Source: Talpa occidentalis (Eukaryota; Chordata; Mammalia; Eulipotyphla; Talpidae). Taken from it: a stretch of 64,000 nt of DNA. The stretch spans positions 72,461,683 to 72,525,682 of the forward strand of contig NW_023601433.1 in NCBI RefSeq assembly GCF_014898055.3, written 5' to 3'. The notes below the pieces were generated by a model. It did not search any database. It was not told where the DNA came from and saw nothing but the letters and a program-made list of their open reading frames with translations. How positions within the stretch are numbered: position 1 is the stretch's first letter; each line of letters starts with the position of its first letter. Positions 12,566 through 25,728 of the stretch are shown piece after piece. A program made the position numbers and the translations under genes.

Positions 12566-13689
12566 CGACTCTAACCAGGCTGGAGCCTGGAGGAGGGGAT
12601 TGACGGGGCAGGCAGAGAGAGGGGAACTTCAGCCAAAGAAATGTTCCCTCTGAAAGTCACAGTGCATCCCTCCCGAGCAGCTGTGAGTAAAAAATAGAGT
12701 GGGTCAGAATTAGCAGACTTTTTTCCCCTCCTTTTTAATTTATAGCTCGTTAGTTGACATGCTCATTGGGAACGTCTTGCTCTCTGACTTGGCAGCAAAG
12801 TCAATGACAAAGTCCCGACAGCCCAGAACAGCCCTCCTCCTCTGTGCCAGGTCATGACTGGGGCAGGGAGCTCATCTACATCTTTGGGTATCACCATAGT
12901 ACTGATCCTCACACAAGTGTCCCCCAGGTCACAGAAGGTGAGGGGACCCCACTATTGGCCTGATAGCCGCAATAGTCCTATTTTTCATGTTCATTTCCCC
13001 CAAACATTTACTAAATCTCTCACTATTCTTCAGGCGCTGCAAAAATAAAGGCAATTAGGACATAATGCCTGTCCTCAAGCTGGAGGAAAGACAGTCACAC
13101 ACAGAAGTAATTATAGGACAGTGTGATTGAAACTGTGGCAACAGGCATCGGGGTAGACTGTGCCTAGTTGGTGCATTAGGGAAGGCTACTGGGAGGAGGT
13201 GGTATTTAAGTTGGGTCTTGAAAGATGACTAGGAGTTCAAGAGGGTACAGATTCCCCTCTCCCTCCCCAAAGCCTGATACTAGAGGTTGTTCAATAAATT
13301 TTCCTGTCCCGTTCTGTTTTCCAGTAATTTCTCAGATAGTGTTCTTGTTTGTTTGGCTAGATTATAAACTTAATCAGGGTGGGACTTTGCCTTTTCTCCC
13401 ACCTCCTACACCAGTGGACATAAGACCTGACACAGAAAAATTTTCTCAGCCTCTGCACAGCTAGCACTTTTGGTATATAATTCTTTGCTTGGGGCGAGAA
13501 GGTGGGGGTGGGGTATGTTCTGAACATCGTGGACTATTTCATAGCATCCCTGGCCCTTCCTATCACTAGGTGCTGGTAGCACCTATTCTGCTTTCTCCCC
13601 ATGAGTCATGACAAATAAAAGCTTCTATACACATTGTCAAATGTCCCCCGGAGGGGGCCAAGAAATACTGTCATAGGTGATCTGTGCAT

Positions 13690-13965
13690 TCATTTGTTTA
13701 TTCATTTAATTTCTCATGCATACATTCAGCGGACATTTACTGAACACTTAGCATGAACAAGGCACTTTGCAGGCATTGGGAACACAAGGACATGTAAGAT
13801 ACAGCAAAGCCACTGCCCTCGGTGGGTTGTGAGGCCAGAGTGAAAATGGGACAAGTCAGAGTGTTATGAAGGAGAAATGTGGAGAACGTGGGAATATGTG
13901 GGGTGGGAGCGGTGGCCAGATGGATATATTCCGGGAAGGCACCCTGGAGGAGGTAACACTTGTAC
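13690..13965. mobile_element. Ancient mammalian interspersed repeat (L2-like)
   Basis: Begins catttgtttattcatttaat then ggacatttactgaacactta, aacaaggcactttgcaggca and ggaaggcaccctggaggagg. This is the degraded interspersed repeat pattern that also recurs at 30690, 44780 and 57800. Family naming is uncertain. Confidence 0.6.
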
Positions 13966-14929
13966 TGAATGTTAACAATAATAAAAAATAAGCCAGGAGA
14001 AAGGAAGAGAAACATTTTAAACTCCCCCCCCCCCCAAATGACTTAGCCAGTGGCACAGAGGGTGAGCAAGCCTGACTCTTCTCGGGGAAGGCAGCAGTTC
14101 TGCTCACCTGGGCGCAGGCCAGGACCGAAGAGTAGAAGAGAAAGTCTCCTTCATTAGAAAAAGTCTGTGCTTTATCCTGAGCAGCCATTGGAAGACTGAA
14201 GCTGAGAAATAAGGGAAAGGAGTAGCTGAAGGCAGAGAAAATCTCTCTGGCTGCAAAGTTGCAGAGAGGCTCCTTATAGCTACCTGAGTCCTTGGGGCTG
14301 TGGCTCAGAAGTGCTTCCGGACCTTCAGAGGTGCCTCCTGCCCTGCGGCTCCCTGCACCCTGCCCTGCAGGTTCCCTTTGCAACAGGTGGGTCTCCCCAC
14401 CTGCTGTCTACCATCTGGTGTCCAGCCCCTCCCAGCCGCCCTCCTGGGGGCCTCCTCCCCACCCAGGGGCCTCTCCGTGATGTCAGTCCTTCGGGGTTGG
14501 TGTGGGAAGATGTTTCCTCTATTCCTGCCATTAAACCTGTCACTGAACTTCTGATTACTACATTTGGAGTGTGACGACAGCCGGGGGTGCAGTGCACTGC
14601 TCGTCTCTGGAGAGTCGCCACCGCCAGCCCTTTAGGTCTCCCCCAGCCGACGGAGAGGGGCGGCCTCTAATTGCTTGAGATCTTTGGTGTTATTGAAACT
14701 TCCTCATGCCTGAATGATGTATGATCCACGTGGCTCAGGCATTTGCAGCGGCTCTCCAAAACGGATGACGTTTCGTTTTTCATACCATTTATGTATTTGG
14801 CTGATCTGTCTGGGAAGGGGAATTTATTAAATATCGGGAGTGGGAATGAAAGTGGGAGGTGGACAAATCTTTCAAGCCTGTGGGCTTGATGAATTCCAGT
14901 TGTGACATTTATTTCAAAAGGGCCCTTCT

Positions 14930-15188
14930 GGGCCTCCCTGGTGGCGCAGGCGGTTGAGCGCAGCGCTGTGGAGCTGTCCGCAGCCTCTGCAGTGCCAGTT
15001 CGATCCCTGCCGGCCTCAGAACAACCCACATGGAGAGCAGACCTCTCCTGTCTCGCCCGCTGCTCCCCTCAGCAGTGTATTTTGTCAGTCTGCCTGTTCT
15101 GCTCCCCGCTCTGTCTCTGGTGAATCCTCTCACCCTCCCGCGCATCTGGCCTGTACCCCAGTTCTTGTATAAATAAAAAATAAATCTT
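14930..15188 (+). mobile_element. tRNA-derived SINE, older subfamily (B)
   Basis: The head reads ggcctccctggtggcgcagg, with a pol III A box (ggtggcgcaggcggttgagc) and B box (ggttcgatccc form, here agttcgatccctg). The body carries the B-subfamily markers ttttgtcagtctgcctgttc and cgcatctggcctgtacccca, and the tail is gtataaataaaaaataaatctt. It is directly abutted by a second copy of the younger subfamily. Confidence 0.92.
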
Positions 15189-15516
15189 GGGTCTCCCCCG
15201 TGGCGCAGCGGTTGAGCGCTGGGTTGTGAAGCTGCCCGCAGCCTCTGCAGCGCCGGTTCGATCCCCGGCAGCTCCCGGAGGAGGGTCCCACATGGCGCGC
15301 AGACCTCTCCTGCCACCCGCTGCTCCCCTCAGCAGTGTACTTGGCTCCTTCTGCCTGCTCTGCTCCCTGCTCTGCTCCCTGCTCTGGCTCTGGTGAATTT
15401 TCTCACCCTCCCGCGTTTCTGACTGTACCCAGTGCATGTATAAATAACTAAATAAATCTTAAAAAAAAATAAAATAAAATAAAAAAATAAATAAATCTTA
15501 AAAACAAAAAAGGGGA
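15189..15516 (+). mobile_element. tRNA-derived SINE, younger subfamily (A), second of three
   Basis: A full-length copy with A box gtggcgcagcggttgagcgc, B box ggttcgatccc and the A-subfamily 3' part cttctgactgtacccagtgc. Its A-rich tail is doubled: an aaataaatctt motif occurs twice (about 15451-15461 and 15487-15499), suggesting that another tail was acquired or the tail was duplicated. The ctgctctgctccctgctctg segment also shows a small internal duplication. Confidence 0.93.
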
Positions 15517-15790
15517 GGGCCTCCCCTGGTGGCGCAGCGGTTGAGCGCTGGGCTGCGAAGCTGCCCACAGCCTCTGCAGCGCCGGTTCGATTCCCGGCTA
15601 CCAGCAAGGGTCCCACATGGTGGCGTGCAGACCTCTCCTGCCGCCCGCTGCTTTCCTCAGCGGTGTGCTTCGGTCCCTCTGCCTGCTCTGCTCCCCACTC
15701 TGGCTCTGGTGAATTCTCTCACCCTCCCACGCTTCTGACTGTACCCAGTGCTTGTTTAAATAAATAAATGAATCTTAAAAAAAAAAAAAA
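15517..15790 (+). mobile_element. tRNA-derived SINE, younger subfamily (A), third of three
   Basis: It starts gggcctcccctggtggcgca and follows the A-subfamily through to taaataaataaatgaatctt plus an A tract. It was inserted at the A-rich tail of the preceding copy. A further A-rich block (15791-15812) follows. Confidence 0.92.
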
Positions 15791-16299
15791 GACTTTATTT
15801 AAAAAAAAAAAAGGGGGACTTTCAAAATGGTGGTTCTAAAGGAAACCGCCAGTTCCCAGTCTGTGGTGCCGAGAACGTATGAGAGGGAGGGTCAGAGAGA
15901 TAGGGTAAGGGTTTCAAAAACCCAGTAGGGTTCCATACCCAGCAAAACTAAGATTGAAAGGCTAGCTAAAAACTCAGGTTTGTCTACATTAAAAATCATT
16001 GCCACTGTCGTGGCTGATATCCCAGCTTTGACCTCGGAGGCCCAGCTTGGCACGTCCACTGCCAGACTCTCAGACCTCACTGTCTCACGTCCCTTCAGGC
16101 CTCCCCTTTCCTCCCCTCCAGCCATACCAGTCCCCATACACACCAGTCCCCCATAGACACTGGTCTCTCCACATTTCAGGGGCCCCTTCCTGCTCCCCCT
16201 TTACCTGTTGTCTCCCCCAAGACTCAGCTCACCATTCCCCCTTCCAGAAGTTGCTACGGACTTTCAGGTCACCCTGACCTGGCTCCCTGGGGCCCTCTA

Positions 16300-16460
16300 T
16301 GTAGTGGGATCTTGAATTACACAGACCTGGGTCAAAATCCCAGCTTTGCCACTTGAGAGGGGACATCACCTCTCTGAGACTCAGTTTCCCCAAGTGGCCA
16401 GCAAGGATGATCACCTCATAGAGTTAACATGCGGGCCAGTGGAATTATCATCACAAAGCT
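16300..16460 (+). mobile_element. MIR SINE
   Basis: Reads acagacctgggtcaaaatcc, cagctttgccacttgagagg and ctgagactcagtttccccaa. Good core match. Confidence 0.75.
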
Positions 16461-16629
16461 CTCAGCACTGACCTGCCTCTATGATAGTACAGTTCTGCTA
16501 ATTGTTGCTTTCTTTCTTCATTTATTTGTCTGCTTCCATCCCAGGGGCCAGGGGCCAGGTCTCTAGTCCCTGAGCCTCATATTCTGGTGCCTCCCAGAAA
16601 GGACACTCCCAACAGATGTTTCCAAAGAT

Positions 16630-16810
16630 GTCAGAGGGGGAGCCAGAGCTACTTAGCAGCTGGGTGCCCCCATGCAGTTATTTCCCTGCTCTTTGCCTCA
16701 GTTTCTGCATCTGTCAAATGAGTATCGATACTACCTACATCACAGAGTCCCTGGGAGGATGAGTGAGTGAGTGCCTGGCACAAAATAAAAACTATTTAAG
16801 TCTTGCTTTT
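16630..16810 (+). mobile_element. MIR SINE
   Basis: Contains ttgcctcagtttctgcatct, gtcaaatgagtatcgatact and gtgcctggcacaaaataaaa. Confidence 0.8.
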
Positions 16811-17759
16811 ATTATTTGACTAATAAAACCAGGGAACTGAATGATTTATTATTTCATCAATAGAATTGGAGACAAACACATTTCATCATGTGTGGGGAAG
16901 GGGATTTAATGATGAAATGACTGTAGTTACTGAAGCAGCCCCATCTGCACCCACCCCTCAAAGCTCCGTTCCCAGGGCTTCAAACTGGTGACTGCGGGGA
17001 ATAATGATTTGGGATATTTCTTTTAATCAGCAGAGTGCAGGCGTGCTATTTCACACGCCGGCTGTTTAAGTGTATACCTAGTTACAGCTGACTGCCTCGG
17101 ATGATTGGTTGAGGGGGCTAAGTTCCTGTTTGTCCCCAATCAATCTGGAAACTGAAAAGCAGCCAGAATATTCATTTTCCACCATCAGGCCTGCAGGCTG
17201 GGATATTGGTGATGGAGGAGCCCCTGAGCCCAAGTGCCTGGTGGAGCAAGAGCTGGGGTCTCCGGGGCAGGGCCTTGAGCAGACCATGTCCTCATCATCA
17301 GTTAGGGGGCAGAGCACCAGGTAGGGGGACTGAGGGCCAAAGTGGTTAAGAAGTAGCTCTGCACACATGCTCTTAGTGTCGAGGGTGTCTCCTTGACACA
17401 GTTGAGCCTGGCGTGACACCCAGACATGCAGGCTAGGATGCGTAAGCACCTACTGTGATCTTCCATAGCATGCAGTGCTTAACAGGGAAAACACAGAAGT
17501 GTAAGAACTAAAAATATGAATTCCATCTGGAAGAAGCAAAAGTTGGGGAATGTGTTTATGAAGATGGCCCCCTGACAAGATGGCATTCATTCAATCACTC
17601 CTTTGTTTACTTTGAAACTGTGGATTAGCACCTACGATGAAGCAGGCGGTTCCGACGACTTACAGATGCCAGAGAGGAGTAAAAATGCAGACCCTGCCTC
17701 CCAGGAGGCAGCAACACACTGGGCAAGATCAAGAAAGTGCATAAATAATAGCAAAAAAT

Positions 17760-18000
17760 AGTAATACCAGCTGTTCATTGTGCACTGACAATGAACCGGG
17801 CTTCACAAGAGTTATTCGATTTAATTCTCACAATAGCTCAATGAGATCTCTCCTATTTTTATCTTGGGTTTGCTGGAATTTCTGAGAGGGGTCAGGTTCT
17901 TGACTGAGGCTCCTGCAATTAAAAAGGAATCAAAAGCGAAACCAGTCCCATCTGCCCTAAACCCCTGCAGCTAACCATCAGGCTGTCCTGCCTCTCAAAA
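17760..18000 (-). mobile_element. MIR SINE (degraded)
   Basis: Reads attgtgcactgacaatgaac, cacaatagctcaatgagatc and ttgactgaggctcctgcaat; the order fits an inverted MIR or related repeat. Confidence 0.55.
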
Positions 18001-18319
18001 GAACTAGGACACAAAGCTTTCCTTGCTAGGTGGGAACTACAGAAAATCCAGTGGGACTTCTAGAAGTGTGAGTGCCCACCCACCTGGGCTGAGATGAGGT
18101 GAGCCCTTGACAGTGACATAAGGTTCCCCAATCCCCAGCACACACCTTGGTGTCTTGCACATAGTAGGTGGTCAGTAAGTACTCGCTGGCTGACTAACAA
18201 GGTCAATTGAAGCCTCCCTGAGCTTCACCAGGCAGACTTCTGCTCCCTTCTTGCTCGAGCCCTCTAAGACAATGGATAAGCAAAAACTTAATCCACCAAG
18301 TCCATGAAGAGCGATTGTG

Positions 18320-18410
18320 ATAAGCTTCATTTTGCAGTTGAGGAATCTGAGGCTACTGAGAAACAGGGGGACACAGGTTTGAACCCGAGCCCCAGGGACT
18401 TTGAAGTTCA
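18320..18410 (-). mobile_element. MIR SINE
   Basis: Contains cattttgcagttgaggaatc, tgaggctactgagaaacagg and acaggtttgaacccgagccc. Confidence 0.7.
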
Positions 18411-20750
18411 CGTTCTTTCCCTTAACCTTGGCTCTACCCAGGGGACTGACTCAAACAACAGCCTCAGACCCCAGCCCCCAAATCCTTCCAGCTCCATGTG
18501 TTGCCTCTTCCCCAGATCCAAGGGGCAATTTGTCTCATTCTGTGCCTTATTAACATGGAGCCACCGTGGTGTTCTGACTCCCAAGCCACCAGCGTCATAA
18601 AACATTCATTCCTGTCACTTCCACAATGGAAAATGCATCTTAATCCTCCTAGTGTGACCTTGGGCTGCTGTCTGCAGACCCAAGCAGGAGGCTGGTCCTT
18701 TCAATGTCATCCTATTCCCTCAACCAGCCTGGGGTTTCCTGAGCTGCAGCCTTTCAACTGTGGACTATATTTTATTCCTTTTATTGTTCACCAGTGTCTT
18801 ATAGGTGCCAGAACCAGAAGGGATGGGTGTCCCTGCTTCCCCCAGTGCATATTCCCCACAACTGAGCATATAGTAGGTGCACAGCAAATCTGCCTGGTTG
18901 GCCCAGGCCTTCACGCATGCTGCTCCCCCATTTCATGTGCCCTCTCCCCTTCTGTCCTGCTTAACTCCTCACCCTTGTGGAGATTGGAGGTGATCAGGGA
19001 TGGTCTCATGAAGGCAACATCCATGTGCACCAATTCACCAGCCAATGAACTTGACAGATGTGGACAGGGGAGGGCGACCTGTGGCAGGTGTCCAAGCACT
19101 TCAGGGAGGGAGGGACACTTTAGAGAAGAGCATCCAGGCCCGTGCTCTTTCATGTCCTCCCCCGCGAGATGTGTTGGCATGATTATCTCTATTAGAGAGA
19201 TGATGAGTCTGACAGTCAGAGGGCTGGAGGTCACATGTGAGGGTCTCAGAAGCAGCAGGGAACAGCCAGGCTCATTGCAAGTGCAGGCAAAATATGAGGC
19301 TTTGATATGATCCAGAGGTTTGTGCCTCAGGAAAAAGAAAAGGGAACACTTGCTCCCCTCGGGTGGCTGCCCCAGCCCGAGGTCTATTTACTCTGCCTCT
19401 AAGAACCGAGCACTGACTGCATCACACGCCTGTGGCTCTGCCTTGTGCCTTCCAAGGGGCCCAGCGCTGGATGGCAGGGAAGGAAAAGGAAGCATCACCT
19501 TCGTGTTCTGGGCTCGCCTCCTCGTCTTGGAAAGCGAGTCTCAGAACATCTGTTCCACCGAGCGCCAGCATATTAAACAGCCGCCGAAAATGTATTGTTG
19601 CCTCCTTCAATACATAGCAATTACATGGCGTGTTTTGCTCATTAGTAAGAAATTGACACAGAGGCAATCCTGCTTTTTAAATTACCACTAATCTCACTGC
19701 ACCTGTTTGGGAAGAAGGCTGGAAGGGGGAAAAAAGTTAGTAATAACCATTTCATGATATTTTAAAAACAAACACTTCCAGAACTCCTTTAAAAATAGCT
19801 TTTTTTGGTTTTCGGGCTGCTATCTTCTTTGAAGAGGAGCCCCTCAGCCTCCTGCCACTGGCTGCGTCACTCTGTGTTGGCGTCACTGGCTTGAAAGCCA
19901 CATATCTGGGGGCAGGGAGGCTGGGTGATGAGCACGGTTTCCTCAGAGTTATTAAAATTGAGATGCTGGGACTGGCTGCGTGTCAAGGGACTCGGAGGGT
20001 CAATGGCAACCATCGCACCTCAGAGGCTTGTGAGAAACTGACATCCATGGGTGTGACAGGGATGCAGATGACTTCACAGGGCTCAGAGAGGAAGAGCCAT
20101 TTGCCCAAATCACACAGCTTCCCTGAGGGCCGTGCCTGCGGAGCCGCGCTGTGTGCCTCTGCTGTTGCACATGGGGTGACTTGCCATGCCCAGCATGGAG
20201 GTTCACTACACACAGTAGGTGCTCAATAAATACACCCTAAGATGTGTCTGGGATGCTGCTGCCAAGACCCTTCTTCAGGGATGTTCTCCAGGCTCCTGAG
20301 TCAGTCTCGTTCTCTAGGAGGCAGGTTGCGCAGGCGTCAAGCCTCTCTGGGTGATCTCTGCCAAAACTCTCCATCCCTCTGAGTGCTTGTGTCCTTGTTT
20401 GGGAATCAAGACACTGATAATCAGCATGTCTCAAGCTTGCTGGCTGGTTGGCAAGAGCTATATATGATCATGGGGTTGAAGGTGTTGAGCAATTGGAGCA
20501 GTGGTTGAGAACCACGACTATTATTTTGGAGTTGGCCACTCCCTGGAGGAGGTGCTGGGGCAGTCTCGGATGAAAGCAACACTTCCTCAGACCTCGGTTG
20601 GGTAGTGGATTCTCGGTGGAGACATGCAAGAAGAATGCGTTCATTCATCTGGAAAGCCCTGACAGGCACTACTCTGGTGAAGCACAGGCCTCAGAGCTGG
20701 GGTGAGGCAGATAAGGAACATAGGGCCCTGGTTGATATTCCAGGGCGGGG

Positions 20751-21165
20751 GTGAGTTAGTATCCTGGGGCTGCTGAAACAGTCACAAAGTGGGGGCTTCA
20801 AACAACAAAGATGGATCTCTCATGGATCCGCAAGCCAGAAGTTGGTTCCTTTAGAAGCTCTGAGGGAGAATCTACTTCTCCCCTCGCTTCTAGTGGTTGC
20901 CCACAATCCTTGGCAACTCTGGCTTGGGTGCTTCCCTACAATCTGTCTCTGTCATCACGTGGCATACTTATTTCTGTGTCTGGGTCCAAATTTCTTGCCT
21001 CTGATAAGGGCACCAGTTAGTCACCATGGGCCTACTGTAATCCAGCATGACATCATCTTAATTCATCTGCAAGACCCCATATCCAAATAAGGTTACAGTC
21101 CCAGGGACAGGAGTTAAGACCTGGATATATCTTTTTGGTGGATACAGTTTGACCCACTATAGGGA
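20751..21165 (-). mobile_element. MaLR solo LTR (MLT1/MST type), inverted
   Basis: Starts ggtgagttagtatcctgggg, passes cttcaaacaacaaagatgga, tccgcaagccagaagttggt and atatccaaataaggttacag, and ends gttgacccactatag-like. This order is the reverse complement of a MaLR LTR. No internal gag/pol is present. Confidence 0.85.
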
Positions 21166-22329
21166 GTTAGGAGGCAAATACATACAAACAGACTGTGCCA
21201 AAAGGGTGGCTGCCATGACCACAGTTAAAGGGGGAAGGAGAGTTTCAAGCAGAAGGTCACAATGAGGCAATGAGCCCCACAGGCATTTATGGTATCAGCA
21301 CTGTTCTTTCAAAGAAGAGCAGGCACAAATGTCCTGAGGCAGGACCAGAAAGTGCTCAGAATGAGAAAAGACAACCAAGAGGTCAGGATGGCTGAGTGAA
21401 TAAGGGGAAGAAGGAAGTGCCCGTCTACTGTCTTAGAGATCAAGGCTTCAGCTGTTACTTGGAATAAGAAGGGAAGGCATCAGGACGGTGTTGGCCCATG
21501 AAATGACCTTGTGTGGTTTAGGCTTTATGAGGATCTCTCCAGCTGATGCGTGGAGAACAGATTATAAAAGGGCCAACGGTAGACGAGAATAATTAATTAA
21601 AGGAAGACAAGAAGAGTCCTGCAGTTCATCAATGGACTTGGTCTGGTTATTCTGTTTGATCCATTAAACTCCCCAAAGAAGAAATATCAGCAGAGTGGCC
21701 CATCACCCAACTTCCATGTGCATTGAAGTGATGGTCTTACTGTACCAGGAAGAAAATAAGCAGCCCTGGAATGAGGGTGAATCATAATGGTCTTTGATGC
21801 AATTGAATTTGAAAGATACTTGCATCCTGCACACCTCACTGATGTCAAGTTCTAGTCAGCAGGGGCCTGGGATTGAAGAAATTCAGTCTCCCAATACCCA
21901 CATGAATTACAGAGGGGAAGAGAGGAGTTTCTGTGCACACACAGTGAGCTCTAGAATAGAAGGGCTTTGGTTCCATATGGGGCATCTGGGAGGTCTTACT
22001 GGAGGAGGGTAGTGGCTGAGCTGAGCTTCTGTAGGGTTTGGGCAGAAAGAGTTACAGTGTGGACCTGCCTGGCTTGCAGAGGAACCTTGAGGAAGGACGT
22101 TGAACTTCAACTTGTCTTATGAACAACTAAAGTGGAGGGTGTGCTGGGGGTAGGAGAAGCTGTCATTTTTCACCCTCCCTCCTTTTTTATATACTTTGTG
22201 GGTGTCCAGTGAGCCAGAAGCTGCACTAGGCACCAAGAAGCAATACTTAAGAAGGCAATCTTGTCCTGCTTAGAGCCGTCAGCTGATGGTATTTCAATGC
22301 TTATGTGCAGGTACATTATGAAGAAGGGG

Positions 22330-22490
22330 GTGGGGCCATTTAAATACCAAATCAAGAGTTTGTGCTTGTTCTTTCAGGCACTGGGGAGCCATGATAGGCT
22401 TTAAATAGGGGAAGGACATCATTTTATTGGACAAGGGATAATCATTTGAGCAGCACATGTAGGATGGATTTCAAGGAGGCCAGAGGCAGT
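22330..22490. mobile_element. Ancient mammalian interspersed repeat fragment
   Basis: Carries ctggggagccatgataggct, taaataggggaaggacatca and caaggaggccagaggcagtg. Degraded. Confidence 0.5.
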
Positions 22491-24918
22491 GAGGTGTGTT
22501 TGCATCAAAAGAAAGACCTCAAAGACCTGCCTTTATCTGGGCCTATCTGGTCAGCCCCGTCCCTGTGTGGCAGGGAGGTGGAGGTTGGCGCACCACAGGA
22601 CGAAGAATAGGCTGCAGGTCTGGAAGGGATGAAGGGTTTCCATGGCAACCTTTGCTTGCCTGTAGCCAAGGTAGCTCTGCAAATTCCCTAGGCAAGATTC
22701 CTGTGGACCTTGAAGCCGCATCCCTGGCAGCTGAAAGCCTGACTTCAGAAAGAGTGGGATGCAGTGGAATTAGAAGGGGAACGGGAGACAGTAGAGGCAA
22801 AGCCGTTTGCCTGGAAGCAGGACACAAGCTCACAGGCATCCTTTGAAACATCCCTGTACCCCCTCTGCAGGCTCCTGTCCCTTCCTCCCAGTGGGGACTC
22901 ATCCAAGCCAGCCCATCCCCCTGGACTTGCATCCTGCACCACGGGGGCTTGGGCCACCAGGAAAATGGGCTTACAGTACCTCCTTTCAGGATGCCATGAC
23001 TTACAATACCATTAACCAAGCCCCCATACAACACCCGACCCCAGGAGGTATGTAGGGACAGGAACAGGACCCTGAGCAGGTTTTCTGATCCAGCAGACCG
23101 GGTGAAGGAGGAGTGAGAGGGTCCTGGAGCCCTCAGTGGCTTTTGCAGGCTTTAATTGGGAATTACCGGGCACATGGCAGGCAGGGGTGCTGGGGGGTCG
23201 GGAGGCTGGCAGGCCTCTTAGCCCCAAGCAAGTCTTCATTCTTTCTGGGCTCTCTGGCCTCTCACGTTCTCTCTGCTTCTCTCATGGTTCTGCTTCTGCT
23301 TCTCTGATTCTTCTCTCAGTTTCTGTTCGTTCTTGGCTTCTGCTGGCGTCCCTGTGACGCCGCCCTTATAAACTCAGTCTCTCAGCCCAGGTGTACCCCC
23401 TCCAGGTGCCCGCCATCAGGCATGCATTCAGGACCACAGGGTTCCCTCATCCATCCTAATGGCAGGAGGGCAGAAAAGCCTGATACTTTTTACCTTGCCC
23501 TACAAGATGGGTCCAAATGCCAGCAGTTAGTTTTCTTCTGTGTTGTTATTAGCGGATGCGAGCCTGGCTATCAGCATGCCGGGGCCCCTTCCAGATCAGA
23601 CACTGAGTGTCCATGACCTAGAGACACTCAATGCCCTGCTCTTCCATCTCCTTGTCCTTTTGTGCCTCGGGGATACTGGCCCCATTCCCATGCACCCCAA
23701 GCTCTCTGCCCTGATTACTGTTGCCCTTGCTGCTGCTAGTATTAGCGCTATTATTATACCCCCCACACTATCAATACCTGCTATAAAGAGCAAAGATGTT
23801 GAGTTCTGCAAATGTTCCACTTAGTTGAGAATGTGAAAATATTGGACCAGAGCAAAAAAGGACACACCCTTTTATCTTCTGTGTTTTGAGGATGGGAACC
23901 AAATGCTGTATTATGTATCAAGAGAGGATTACTGTTGAGACTTATTAGGCAAGTTAATTCTTAAATGTTCATTTGTCTTAGTCCAAATAATTGAACAGAC
24001 TGGCCCTCAGTTCCCAGTCTGGGCCATCCCAGATGAACCCAGATTCTACTGAGAATCTCAAGTGTGGAACCTTAGGTGGCATGGCCTCACTGCCTATTAA
24101 AAAAAAAAAAAGCCACATCCATCTGAAGCAGGTTAAGTTCACCGCTAGTCTAACTCTAGACCACCCAGAGTTTGACACATTTGTTGGGGGAGAAAGGGAG
24201 AGAAGGGATGGAGGTTATGGGGTCTCCCCTTGTACTCACCAGCACCTGAGGGGCGGGGGCAGAACATGTCTAAGTGCAAGAGCACGAAGGTTTCAAACCT
24301 GCTAGCACTCCTGCTCGCGACAGAGTCAATTAATCCCACAACATTTCTCCTGGGTTGTGCTGTTAATTGAATTAAATGAGATGGTATTTGTTGAATAGTT
24401 AGCACTGTGCCTGGAAATGTTTATTGCACAGAATTGAATCTGTAATGGGTAACGACTGTTAGCGTAGTGTTGCTGTTCTTAATTAGGGTGATTGATAATC
24501 GCCTCCATCAGCACAGCACTTAGAACTTCCAACTCAATTTTTAATGCATTTCCTCATGACATCCTCTGGATTTCAATTTCCCCATCAGACAAAACAGGGG
24601 AGGAAGAAGAGGGGGTGGGATGTCACTATTTGAATCACATGACATTGCTGGGAGACCATCCCCCCTGGGCCAACCTGAACACGCGTCCAGACCCTGGAAG
24701 GGTTTGCGGGCGTTGAGAGTGTGCTATTTCATGTTGTCGAAGTGGAGCGGGGGAGATATCACTGCTGTATCTGTCAGAAGACCCAGACCCACCCCATAGT
24801 ATGAAATGACTGCCCAGCTGTGCTCCTTTGCCTATTCCAGGTCCACACTAGGCCCAAGTAAATGAGGCCATTTGACTCTGCCAATCCAGACAGTTCCTTC
24901 TTTCTACTGGATTAATAA

Positions 24919-25413
24919 TGTTGCTCCCACCTCCGCTGCTGCCCCATCCCAAGTCCATGTCTACCTGGAACCTTAGAATGTGACCTTATTTGAAAATAGG
25001 GTTTGCAGATGCAATTGGTTAAGATGAAGTCACATGGGGTGAGCGGGGAGAGAGGAAAACAGGTAGCCTGAAGCCTTGTGTCCTCATAAGATGATCATGT
25101 GAAGGCAGAGAGGAGACACAGTCAGAGCAGAGCAGCCTGTGACAATGCAGGCAGAGATTGGAACCGCGCAGTTACCAAGCCAAGGCATGCCAAGATTACC
25201 AAGCCAAAGCATGCCAAGAATTGCCAGGAGCAACCAGAAGCTGGCACAAGCAAGAAAGGGCTGTGCCTAAGTGCCTTGACAAGGAGCCTGGCCATGCTGG
25301 CACCTTGCTTTTGGACTTTTGGCCTCCAGAACCACAGGAGAATAAATAAATCTGTCTTGTTTTAAACCCCCGTTGGTGGTGATTTGTTATGGCAGCAAAA
25401 GGAAGTTAATACA
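24919..25413 (+). mobile_element. MaLR solo LTR (MLT1 type)
   Basis: Contains gaaccttagaatgtgacctt, gaaaatagggtttgcagatg, tgaaggcagagaggagacac, ttggcctccagaaccacagg and gatttgttatggcagcaaaa, then gaagttaatacacc. This is a solo LTR. A short piece resembling it recurs at 25946-26010. Confidence 0.88.
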
Positions 25414-25728
25414 CCCTCTTTCAGCCTCAGTATCCTATATGAGGGTGCAGTGCAGTACAAGTCTCCCACATGGCTGGGAGAATTGGGCAAGATGATCTAT
25501 GCGACCAGGCCTGGTCGCTGAAGCTGATCAAGAAGGCCAAGCTCCATGTGAGCTCCACGGCAGAGTTCCAGCCTGGACAAGTTCACCAGGGCTGGCGGGA
25601 TTGCAGGGGAGGGACAGGGAAAATGCAGTAGCTGGACAGAGTCCCTGATCACCACCCGGCAGCAGAACCTATCAGGTTGGACTTTGTACCCTTTTTCAAC
25701 CCAAAGACTCAGAATGCCCTTCAGAGTC

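Noticed and set aside
15189..15280. Functional tRNA gene
   Set aside because: A and B boxes are present, but the cloverleaf is incomplete and the sequence is the head of a SINE with body and tail.
18498..19310. A 270-codon open frame on the plus strand
   Set aside because: The residue composition is unlike a protein, no domain is visible and the underlying DNA is ordinary intron. No evidence of an exon.
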